In this document: positions 38,097-46,548 of the stretch, piece by piece
Layout of the letters: each line of letters starts with the position of its first letter
Numbering within the stretch: position 1 is the first letter of the stretch
Assembly: GCA_030605565.1 (NCBI GenBank)
Contig: JAUWIB010000039.1
Span: 1-46,548, forward strand
Length of the DNA stretch: 46,548 nt
Origin: a bacterium
Lineage (GTDB): Bacteria; Zixibacteria; MSB-5A5; GN15; FEB-12
Direction: 5' to 3'
The notes under the pieces: model-generated
What the model was told of the DNA's origin: nothing
The model's database searches: none
What the model saw: the letters and a program-made list of their open reading frames with translations, nothing else
Program-made: the position numbers and the translations under genes

Positions 38097-39278
38097 TCAG
38101 TCGTCGTCGAAGGCATCCCCGCCGCCGCCGGGGGCGTGTCCCGGCCGACGCGCCTTTTCTCTGTCCGCTCGGCGCTGTGGTTCTTGCTCCGATGAGGTCT
38201 CCGGCGCCATGGTGACCACTCGCTGCGGGAACGGAATCTCGATGCCTTCTTCACGGAAGCGAGTAAGGATTCCCTCTCGCAATTCCGAGGCGGTACGGAA
38301 CCGTTCCGATGGATCGGCCACCCAACATCGCAACGACACGTTGAGCGAACTGTCGCCGAATTCAAGGAAATACCAACTCGCCTTTGGGTCGGCGAGCACT
38401 ATGGAATGTTTGTCGGCCTCGTCAAGCATCACCTGTCGAACCTGATCTATGTCGGAATCGTAGCCGACGCCGACGTCTATCTGCACGCGCAGCCTCGGAT
38501 GAGGATAGGTGAGGTTGTGAACGGTTGATTTTATCAGTTCGGCGTTGGGGACGATGATCAGAGTGTTGTCGAAAGTCCGAAACTTGGTGGAGCGAATTCC
38601 GATCTGATCGACCACGGCCGTCGTGCCGTCGTCAAGCCGCACTCGATCTTCCACGCGGAAAGGACGGTCGATCATGATCACAAAGCCGCCTATCATGTTG
38701 GCAATCGTTTCCTGCGCCGCCAGGGCAATAGCCAGCGACCCGATACCCAGCACCGCCACCAGACCCATGATGTCGACACTGAAATGGTCCAGGATAATCA
38801 AGAGCGCCAGTATATAGGCAATAATCTTGATCACGCGATCGGCCAGGGGGACGAACTCATCATCAAGCGTGGTCTCAGTGCGTGAGGCGATGTTTTCTGT
38901 GTACCAGGAGAGCAGTGTTGAGATCACACCGACAATCATAACGGTAACGATATACACACCGACGACGAACAGAGCGCCATCGATAGTCCGGAACAGTACC
39001 GGCGCGCCGCCTTCGGAGATGTGCTCCAGGTAATTGAACAGAGCCACGGCGCCAATGACGAATACCAGGTAAGGGACTCTCCGCTTGACCCCGGCCAATA
39101 ATCTGTCGTCGAGATCCGTTCGCGTACGCCTGGCGATGCGGTCAGCAATCAGGCTCAGTATTAGTCGCGCCATAGTCGCAAACAGTATTGTCAAAACAAT
39201 GATTGCGACAATCCCGGCCGCCATCTGCAGGAGAGGTGGCAGCGGTAGTTTTTCTAATAGTTCATACATCGTTATCAC
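38097..39278 (-). CDS. MscS family mechanosensitive ion channel
   Basis: VAVLGIGSLAIALAAQETIANMIGGFVIMIDRPFRVEDRVRL; RSTKFRTFDNTLIIVPNAELIKSTVHNLT. Confidence 0.93.
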   Translation of the reverse strand: MITMYELLEKLPLPPLLQMAAGIVAIIVLTILFATMARLILSLIADRIARRTRTDLDDRLLAGVKRRVPYLVFVIGAVALFNYLEHISEGGAPVLFRTIDGALFVVGVYIVTVMIVGVISTLLSWYTENIASRTETTLDDEFVPLADRVIKIIAYILALLIILDHFSVDIMGLVAVLGIGSLAIALAAQETIANMIGGFVIMIDRPFRVEDRVRLDDGTTAVVDQIGIRSTKFRTFDNTLIIVPNAELIKSTVHNLTYPHPRLRVQIDVGVGYDSDIDQVRQVMLDEADKHSIVLADPKASWYFLEFGDSSLNVSLRCWVADPSERFRTASELREGILTRFREEGIEIPFPQRVVTMAPETSSEQEPQRRADREKARRPGHAPGGGGDAFDDD

Positions 39279-40957
39279 CTAAACTCAAACTGTATTCCAG
39301 CCGTTTCGAATCTGGCCCGAACCGCTATCGTATCGGGATACTCAGCCATTGTTTCGGCTAAGGCGTAAGGTTCTACGGAACCGTTGCCCTTCTCACCGTC
39401 ACCGTCGGAGTCGATGAAGCCCGATAACAGATACTTGCCCGCCGGCAAGTCAATCCTGAAGGTACCGGATGAAGCGGCCATGTCAAAGGTGCGCTGTTCA
39501 CCGACTTTGCTAAACGAGAGCATGACCGGATCGTCTTCCTTACCGGCGATTTCGATCATAGCCTCACCGGAAATCGAGCCCAGCGAATCGGCATCAATGA
39601 TTGTAAAAACATGCTGCCGGAGACTGTCGCCGACTCGATTACCAGAGAGATCGGCCAGTTCAAACTCTGTTATTTCCAGACGATATCTCGCGCCCGGCTC
39701 AAGCGTGTCGGGGGTCAGCAAAAGGCGTAGCGGGTCCCGCCAGGACGGCGTAACCTCAGCCGGCGCGTCCGGCTGCAACCACAACAGGAATGTTTCAGGC
39801 GTGAACAGCGTGGTATCCAGCGGCTCGGAGAAAGTCAACTCAATGACAACCTCGTCGGCAAACATCGGAATGTTGTCGGGAAGAAAGCGTTCTATCCGAG
39901 GCGGATTTTCGTCCTCGTCGTCGGTCACGGTAACTTTCGGAAAGCTGATGGGAGCACACGCGCCATCATAGGTCAACGATATAGAGTATTCACCCTCAAG
40001 CAGTTGCCCAGGCCAGAAGTTCAACATCGCCTGCGGTTCATCAGCCGACTCCAGCAAAGCCACGGCCGGTCTAACAAGGCTGCTGTCGGAAGCGCTCAGG
40101 ACACACCAATCCGGATTCTCACTCAACTGTTTCAGGTCGATGTTTTTGGATAATCGCAGCCGCAACATACCGTCGGGCATGTGGGCTACCGAGATGATTT
40201 CCGGAGGTATCGTATCCCGCTCGTTCAAAGTCAGCATCAACTGCTCCAGGGGTGCATCTCCCCCGATCAGTATATGGCGATCCGGAACTGCGAACGGTTC
40301 GTGACCGGAATTGAAGCGCCCATTGTGGTTTTGGTCATCGTAGGCAATCAGGTTAAACCTTTCACTGGGAAGATAACCTATCGAGAAATCCCCCTCCGCA
40401 TTCGTTTGGGCGAGATAAAGCGCATCAACCGAGTCCAGCGGCGTACCCACCTGCAATTCTGACGGTCGATACAAGGCCACCGTCAGATCGCTTTTAGGCT
40501 GACCTTTCTCAGTGAAGATCCGGCCGGCCGTGCGGCCCTCGGCAATAACGGCGCCGGTAGTGAAGGCCATTGTGAGCGTGCTGTCGAGTTGGTTGCCGCG
40601 CAAATCTTTTATGGCTGTACCGGCTGAGATAATATAGGTCTGATCGGCGGCAAAACTGTCCGCGAGAATAACCGTAACTCGGTCACTGCGCCACTTGATT
40701 CTCGGTTCTACAGAGGGACGCGGGGAAATAAAAATCGCCTCTCCCCTGGCCGGCTTGGTGATAGGTTCGGAAAAATAGAGTGTGACCTCGTTGCCAGGCT
40801 CGACATTCACGGCGCCGGAGGCAGGTTCGGAACCGAGCAGGTACGGCCCTGCTGTGTCGGCCTCGCCACCGGGCGGCGGCAATTCCTCAGCACAAGCAAA
40901 GTACAACAACAGAGATGTTAGTAGACAAATGAAAAACGGTCGACCGGGTGTGTTCAC
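39275..40957 (-). CDS. Ig-like domain (SbsA/Big_5 type) secreted protein
   Basis: Repeated ...P..GA.NV.P...V.L.FSEP pattern (SEPASGAVNVEPGNEVTLYFSEPI; NIPMFADEVVIELTFSEPL); N-terminal hydrophobic signal ICLLTSLLLYFAC; probable GTG start at 40957 overlapping the TPR gene stop. Confidence 0.82.
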   Translation of the reverse strand: MNTPGRPFFICLLTSLLLYFACAEELPPPGGEADTAGPYLLGSEPASGAVNVEPGNEVTLYFSEPITKPARGEAIFISPRPSVEPRIKWRSDRVTVILADSFAADQTYIISAGTAIKDLRGNQLDSTLTMAFTTGAVIAEGRTAGRIFTEKGQPKSDLTVALYRPSELQVGTPLDSVDALYLAQTNAEGDFSIGYLPSERFNLIAYDDQNHNGRFNSGHEPFAVPDRHILIGGDAPLEQLMLTLNERDTIPPEIISVAHMPDGMLRLRLSKNIDLKQLSENPDWCVLSASDSSLVRPAVALLESADEPQAMLNFWPGQLLEGEYSISLTYDGACAPISFPKVTVTDDEDENPPRIERFLPDNIPMFADEVVIELTFSEPLDTTLFTPETFLLWLQPDAPAEVTPSWRDPLRLLLTPDTLEPGARYRLEITEFELADLSGNRVGDSLRQHVFTIIDADSLGSISGEAMIEIAGKEDDPVMLSFSKVGEQRTFDMAASSGTFRIDLPAGKYLLSGFIDSDGDGEKGNGSVEPYALAETMAEYPDTIAVRARFETAGIQFEFR

Positions 40958-42588
40958 AAACCGAGCTTCTTCTTGATCGACTCGTCGTCGGGCTTCTGTT
41001 CCAGCGCCTTGTACCACCATTGACGTGCCTGCTCCATATCACCGAGGGCCTTGTACGTGTCCCCCAGATGATCGAGAATTACCGGGTCGTTGTCAAGCTC
41101 GGCGGCTCGCTGCAAGTGCGGCAATGCCTGGTCAAATTCTCCCAAACGGTAGAACACCCAGCCATAACTGTCCAGGAAGGCGGCATTGTCCGGTTCCTGG
41201 GTGATAGCTTTCTCAATCAAGCCCTTGGCGTAATCCAGCCGATCACCTCGATCGCACAGCATGTAGCCGAGATAATTCAGAGCCCCGGCATGATCGGGTG
41301 AAGCAGCCAGCAGTTCATCGAAAGCCTCCACTGATGATTGAACATTGCCGCTGAACTCATAAGCCGCCCCCAGAGCAAAAAGCAGACGAGTCCGGTCATC
41401 GGGGTCACGCACTACGGCCAAACCCGAACGGTAGGCTCCCACTTCGTTGTCAGCCTGCTCCAGTTTCCGGTATACAAACCCGAGGTCCAGCCAACCCTGG
41501 GCAACTGTATCCACTATCTGAGTCAGCTTGATGAACTCATCACGAGCACGAAAGTAGTCCTCCCGGAGAGTAGCTATTCGACCGAGGTAATAGTGATTGG
41601 CCGGGTTACGCTCACCCGCCGCTACCTCGCCGGTGAAAATGGAGTCGGCCTGGTCCAGCGAATCCAGTCCAAAGTACACCAGGGCCAGCCGATGCCGCGC
41701 CGCCTGGTCATCCGGCGCCAGGCGAGCCATAGTGCGAGCGTATGGCAGAGCCTCGAGCAAAGAGTCACGGTCTATATAGTAGCTGGTCAGGTAGCGATTG
41801 ATGACAATGTCGTCCGGGGCAACGGCCAGAGCCGCCTTGAGCGCAATCGCCACCGAATCCGGTTGTTCGGTCATTTGATACAGTTCGCCCAGACGCACAT
41901 AGGCCAGGATATTACCGGCCCCCGGTTCCAGTTCGATCGACTTGGCCAGGGCTTCCCTGGCCGCATCGGTATGGCCGGCCCGAGTGTACAACTTACCAAG
42001 CTCGTACTGGAGCGCGAAATCATCCGGCGCCAGGCGGGCCATATTGCGGTAGCCCCATGTCAGGGAATCCAAATCGCCCCGTGTCTGATAGGATGAGGCC
42101 AGGTAGGCGTACGCCCTCCGATTCAGTGAATCCAGAGTTACCACCTGAAGGTAGGCAGCCCGCGCGGAGTCATTCTCTCCGAGATTTCGATAGGCCAAGG
42201 CCAGCATGGTGTACACATCGACATCCCTGGGCTCTATCGGTTCCAGGGCAGCCGGGATATCTTCGTAACGCTTCAGATAGGCGAGCATTCGGGCGAATGA
42301 ATAGCGTATCTCGTACGAATCCGGATGAAACTGCAAGGCACGCTTATAGCCCTCGGCCGCCTCGCGGATATATCCGGACAACTCGAACACAACGCCGTTG
42401 GTGTAATAATGAAAAGCCTTGGGGTGTACCCACTCCGGATCGTCCCTGGGACTCAGCGGTCGGGCCGATGCCTCGGCCTGACCGGTACGGATACTCGTGC
42501 CCGGTCGGCTCTGGAGTGCCTTGGAGCCACAACCGGCCAGCAAAACGAGCGTCAAGAGGCCCAGCGCCAGGACTACTCTGTTCATCAC
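40954..42588 (-). CDS. TPR-repeat lipoprotein
   Basis: MNRVVLALGLLTLVLLAGCGSK (lipobox LAGC); multiple TPR units such as YLGYMLCDRGDRLDYAKGLIEKAITQEPDNAAFLDSYGWVFYRLGEFDQALPHLQRAAEL. Confidence 0.9.
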   Translation of the reverse strand: MMNRVVLALGLLTLVLLAGCGSKALQSRPGTSIRTGQAEASARPLSPRDDPEWVHPKAFHYYTNGVVFELSGYIREAAEGYKRALQFHPDSYEIRYSFARMLAYLKRYEDIPAALEPIEPRDVDVYTMLALAYRNLGENDSARAAYLQVVTLDSLNRRAYAYLASSYQTRGDLDSLTWGYRNMARLAPDDFALQYELGKLYTRAGHTDAAREALAKSIELEPGAGNILAYVRLGELYQMTEQPDSVAIALKAALAVAPDDIVINRYLTSYYIDRDSLLEALPYARTMARLAPDDQAARHRLALVYFGLDSLDQADSIFTGEVAAGERNPANHYYLGRIATLREDYFRARDEFIKLTQIVDTVAQGWLDLGFVYRKLEQADNEVGAYRSGLAVVRDPDDRTRLLFALGAAYEFSGNVQSSVEAFDELLAASPDHAGALNYLGYMLCDRGDRLDYAKGLIEKAITQEPDNAAFLDSYGWVFYRLGEFDQALPHLQRAAELDNDPVILDHLGDTYKALGDMEQARQWWYKALEQKPDDESIKKKLGL

Positions 42589-42709
42589 AGCTTTGGCGTC
42601 ACGATTGTTTATCGCTTACTCCCATCAGCATCTTTCATCCCACAGCTTTTCGTCAACCCGGTGGTATTACCTGCGGCTATCACTTATACGACTTCTACCT
42701 CGGTCGGTT

Positions 42710-43981
42710 CTACGCTCGATTCGGCACCAACTTCAGAAACCGTCGCTTGCCGACCTTCAGAACCATCTCACGCTCCAACCCGAACTCGTAATCAGGGTCG
42801 GTAATCCTGGTACCATCAAGTGTAACAGCGCCCGCGCTGATCAGTTTCCGTGCTTCCCCGTTTGATTTCGAGAGCTTCGCCTTAGCAATAAGATGAACCA
42901 GATACACCCGTGTCGGATCAAGTTCCAGCTTCTTTAACTGCTCGATATCGAGTTCCGGGATATCATCGGGTAGCTTTTTCTTCGAGAATATCCGCTCAAA
43001 CTCCTCACGCGCTGTGCGCCCCGAACCCACGGGGTGGTACATGTCGACTAAGTGCTCCCCTAACTCCATCTTCACGTCGCGAGGGTTCACATCGGAGTTC
43101 TTCAATTGTTCGGAAACTAGCTTGAGCCTCTGGTCGTCAACGTCGGTGGCCAACTCGTAATAGCTGTAGATTAGCTCATCCGGCACCGACATGACTTTGC
43201 CGAAGATTTCGCGAGCCGGTTCGTCGATCCCGATATAATTGCCCAAAGACTTCGACATCTTCTTCTCGCCGTCCAGCCCGACCAGAATCGGCATTGTCAG
43301 GACCAACTGCGGCCTGACATTATACGCCTCCTGAATAGTCCGCCCGGCCAGCAGGTTGAAAGTCTGTTCGGTAGCGCCGATTTCTACGTCGGCCTTGATC
43401 GCCACTGAATCATACCCCTGCATCAAGGGGTAAAACAATTCGTGGATCGAGATCGGAGTGCCCCGTCGTAAACGTTTCGTAAAATCATCCCGCTCCAGCA
43501 TCCGCGCCACCGTGTACTTGGTGGCCAGATGCATGATCTCAACGAACTCCATCTGTTTGAACCACTCGCCATTGAAACGGACTTCTGTTTTCGACTTGTC
43601 CAATATCCTGAAGAACTGTTCCTGATACGTCTCGGCGTTCTTCATAATGTCATTATAGGTGAGTTGCGGTCGCGTGGCTGACTGGCCCGAGGGATCACCC
43701 ACCATGGCGGTATAATCACCGATAATCAGAACTATCTTGTGGCCCAGGTCCTGAAACTGCCTGAGTTTGCGGATTCCGACGGTGTGACCCAGATGAATAT
43801 CGGGCGAGGTCGGATCGAATCCCTGTTTGACACGAAGCGGCCGGTTCTGCTCGATTGACTCGGTCAGGCGCTTCTCGAACTCCCCGATCGGCAGCATCTC
43901 AACAGTGCCGCGTGAGATCAACTTCAACTGCTTGTCCAGTTCACCCCTGGTTTCCGGTGATAATTCAGCTTCTTCGACCAA
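42710..43981 (-). CDS. tyrS: tyrosyl-tRNA synthetase
   Basis: VKQGFDPTSPDIHLGHTVGIRKLRQFQDLGH; KKMSKSLGNYIG; C-terminal S4 domain SNGEARKLISAGAVTLDG. Confidence 0.95.
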   Translation of the reverse strand: MVEEAELSPETRGELDKQLKLISRGTVEMLPIGEFEKRLTESIEQNRPLRVKQGFDPTSPDIHLGHTVGIRKLRQFQDLGHKIVLIIGDYTAMVGDPSGQSATRPQLTYNDIMKNAETYQEQFFRILDKSKTEVRFNGEWFKQMEFVEIMHLATKYTVARMLERDDFTKRLRRGTPISIHELFYPLMQGYDSVAIKADVEIGATEQTFNLLAGRTIQEAYNVRPQLVLTMPILVGLDGEKKMSKSLGNYIGIDEPAREIFGKVMSVPDELIYSYYELATDVDDQRLKLVSEQLKNSDVNPRDVKMELGEHLVDMYHPVGSGRTAREEFERIFSKKKLPDDIPELDIEQLKKLELDPTRVYLVHLIAKAKLSKSNGEARKLISAGAVTLDGTRITDPDYEFGLEREMVLKVGKRRFLKLVPNRA

Positions 43982-44162
43982 CTGCTACTCCTTCACAACG
44001 TTTGACATCCTGTATCGGCATCTGCCTGCCGTTTGTTGATTTTCGTTCAAATCGTAGTCGATACCAGCCCCACGATAGTAAAACAGGCGTATAAAATCAA
44101 CGTGTTATCAAGACTGTGGTTTTTTGGTTGACTTAAAATGGTAACGAGCGGAACATAGAGAT

Positions 44163-46310
44163 ATGGTAACAACCGTAAATCAACGTCGGTTTCAGAGTCA
44201 TCGCCTGCGCAATTCTATTCTTGTCCTCTTACTGCTGTGCATCGTGTTCGCAAGCATCGTCGGCTATCGCACCTACCGAGTCTATCAGTCCGAACTGCCA
44301 TCGTTTGAACAGTTACACAATATCGAGCCCAGCCTCAAGACCAAAATCTACGATCGTAACGGCATCCTTCTGAAGGAGTTCTACACTGAGAACCGCGTCC
44401 TTACGCCGCTTGCGGAACTGCCGCCGCACCTGATCGATTTGCTGATGGCATCCGAGGATCACGAGTTCTACGATCACTGGGGCATTAATGTTCGCCGGGT
44501 AGCCATGGTGGCCGCGACCAATTTATTGAAACGCCGGCTTGCGGCGGGCGCTTCGACCATCACACAGCAGTTGGCTCGCATGTTGTTTCTGACACGCAAG
44601 AAAACTTTCGAGCGCAAGATCAAAGAAGCGCTTACGGCTGTCAAGCTGGAACGCACCTATTCCAAGGAAGAAATCCTGGAGATGTATCTCAACCAGTACT
44701 ACTTCAGCCGGGGCGCCTACGGCGTGGCCGCCGCCGCCCATCTGTTTTTCTCCAAGGAACCCAGCGAACTCAATTTCAATGATTGCGCCATTCTTATCGG
44801 CACTCTGAAGGCGCCCAACATCAATTCGCCGTTCAATAATCCCGACAAGGCGTTGAAGGCGCGCAACCGGGTGCTCTACTCCTATTACTCCTGGGGCAGA
44901 ATGTCGCGCGAGATGTACGATTCTTTGAAAGCCGAACCACTGGAAATAAACCCGCCCAAGGAGGACATCGGCGCCGCGCCCTACTTCACCGAGACTGTCA
45001 GGCAGTATTTGCGCGACAATTTTGGCGAGGATGTCCTGTATGCAGGCGGACTGAAAGTATTCACATCTCTTGACGCCGGCCTGCAAAAAGCGGCTGAAGC
45101 GGCGGTGGCAAGGAAGGTCGACTCACTACGGGCTCGGATCGAACGCCGATACGACCTTGACAATCCAACGTACACGATGTTCATGCCGGACACGGTCGAC
45201 GAGAATGGTGATTCCATCCGCGTTTACCGTAAGGTCCAGGGTGCTCTGGTGGCTATCGACAACGCCACCGGCGATGTGATAGCGATGGTGGGAGGGCGTA
45301 ATTTTGAGGAAAGTGAGTGGAACCGCGCCTGGCAGGCCACCCTGCAACCGGGATCAGCCTTCAAGCCGTTCGTGTACACCGCATGCATCGACAACGGCTT
45401 CAGAACCACTGAGATCATCGATGACAACCCAATCGTTCTGGAAATCCCCGGGACCAAGGACTGGCGCCCTCACAATTTCGACAACAAATTCAAGGGGCCA
45501 ATCACGCTTCGCACCGGGCTACGATTATCGCGCAACCTGGTCGCCATCAAACTGCTCCTGAAGATCCATCCCGAACAGGCGATTTTCTACGCCCGTCGCA
45601 TGGGTATCACTACCGACCTGGCCCCGGTGCCGTCCCTGGCCATCGGGGTCGGTGAAGTGAAACTAGTGGAGTTGGTCTCGGCTTTCAGCGTCTTCCCCAA
45701 CCGCGGTATTCATATCCCCCCGCGCCTGGTGCACAAGATCATCGATCGCTACGGACGGGTGATAGAGGACAACTCCGCGGTACAAAAAGAGGAAGTCCTG
45801 TCGGCCCAGACGGCTTACATCATGGTCGATCTCATGCGCTCGGTAGTCGATGCCGGCACTGGTCGCCGCGCCCGTTGGATGGGTTTCTCTCGTCCGGCCG
45901 GCGGCAAGACCGGCACCACCGACAACTTCTGTGATAATTGGTTTGTCGGGTACACACCGCAGATCACAGCCGGCTGTTGGGTCGGGTTCGACAAGAAGAT
46001 CTCGCTGGGGCGCGGCCAGGACGGCGCTAAGAACGGCGTGCCAATCTGGACGGAATTTATGATAGCGGCGCACGACTCCCTGCCGGTGGAAACATTCGAG
46101 GAACCGGACGGCATCGTTCATTATGAAATCTGCCTCGAGTCGGGCGACCTGGCCACCGATCGCTGCATCAACGTCCGCAACGAGATATTCACTGAGGACA
46201 ACTACCCCACCAGCGAATGTCGTCTCCACCCCTCGCGCGGCACGGATATCTCACCATCGTCTGACGATCCAATGCCCGAGGATACCTCGACGGAACGCAC
46301 ACATTTCTAA
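44163..46310 (+). CDS. class A penicillin-binding protein (PBP1A family)
   Basis: GT51 motifs ASEDHEFYDHWGIN, GASTITQQLARMLFLTRKKTFERKIKEALTAVKLE; transpeptidase SxxK QPGSAFKPFVYTA, SRN RLSRNLVAIK, KTG GGKTGTTDNFCDNWFVGYTP. Confidence 0.95.
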   Translation: MVTTVNQRRFQSHRLRNSILVLLLLCIVFASIVGYRTYRVYQSELPSFEQLHNIEPSLKTKIYDRNGILLKEFYTENRVLTPLAELPPHLIDLLMASEDHEFYDHWGINVRRVAMVAATNLLKRRLAAGASTITQQLARMLFLTRKKTFERKIKEALTAVKLERTYSKEEILEMYLNQYYFSRGAYGVAAAAHLFFSKEPSELNFNDCAILIGTLKAPNINSPFNNPDKALKARNRVLYSYYSWGRMSREMYDSLKAEPLEINPPKEDIGAAPYFTETVRQYLRDNFGEDVLYAGGLKVFTSLDAGLQKAAEAAVARKVDSLRARIERRYDLDNPTYTMFMPDTVDENGDSIRVYRKVQGALVAIDNATGDVIAMVGGRNFEESEWNRAWQATLQPGSAFKPFVYTACIDNGFRTTEIIDDNPIVLEIPGTKDWRPHNFDNKFKGPITLRTGLRLSRNLVAIKLLLKIHPEQAIFYARRMGITTDLAPVPSLAIGVGEVKLVELVSAFSVFPNRGIHIPPRLVHKIIDRYGRVIEDNSAVQKEEVLSAQTAYIMVDLMRSVVDAGTGRRARWMGFSRPAGGKTGTTDNFCDNWFVGYTPQITAGCWVGFDKKISLGRGQDGAKNGVPIWTEFMIAAHDSLPVETFEEPDGIVHYEICLESGDLATDRCINVRNEIFTEDNYPTSECRLHPSRGTDISPSSDDPMPEDTSTERTHF

Positions 46311-46343
46311 CAAGTTGTTGAAAAACGCCGCAACCGTCATATC

Positions 46344-46362
46344 CGGGTGGTCTCAGACCACC
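46344..46362. repeat. palindrome gggtggtct-c-agaccaccc downstream of the PBP gene
   Basis: Direct reading; perfect 9-nt arms; possible terminator or dispersed palindrome. Confidence 0.7.
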
Positions 46363-46548
46363 CCGTCGGCTGCCCACAAAGTATCCAGGCTCTACCCACA
46401 GGGCACGTCACCCTTCGACTCCCAGGCTGTGTCATAATCTACATTGCCGTCGTACAGAGTTGTGGTATCGTAGGGCGTTTTCGTTAGTAACGTTTTTTTC
46501 CGTTCAAATCGTCGTCTGATCGGTCAATATGTCCATGATCTTACAAAT

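Overview
The window is dominated by one strand. Almost every credible gene from ~189 to ~43981 lies on the minus strand. From left to right it contains: (i) the 3' end of an IS3-family transposase (1-114, +) with a candidate terminal repeat; (ii) a large surface-polysaccharide locus (~189-28493, -) with Wzx, Wzy and Wzz-type proteins, several glycosyltransferases, an asparagine-synthetase-like enzyme, a kinase-like/methyltransferase fusion, a pseudaminic-acid-type nonulosonate pathway (PseB, PseC, SpsF/PseF-like, PseG, PseI), dTDP-L-rhamnose genes (rfbA/B/C/D) and a Gfo/Idh/MocA oxidoreductase; (iii) metF and metH; (iv) a ~2.7 kb segment (33529-36286) bounded by 50-nt direct repeats of the 3' half of tRNA-Phe(GAA), carrying the only two plus-strand genes in the interior of the window (an undecad/pentapeptide-repeat membrane protein and a receiver-domain protein with a C-terminal TM helix); (v) housekeeping and envelope genes (ROK kinase, MscS channel, Ig-like protein, TPR lipoprotein, TyrS) and a plus-strand class A PBP. 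The most interesting points are the tRNA-Phe-bounded mini-island and its two membrane proteins; the nonulosonate locus that has two formyltransferases and a PIG-L deacetylase but no recognisable PseH; a small ORF interrupted by an in-frame TAG that the ORF track missed; and a cluster of strong hairpins downstream of the MscS gene. No searches were run. All family names come from recognising motifs in the translated proteins.
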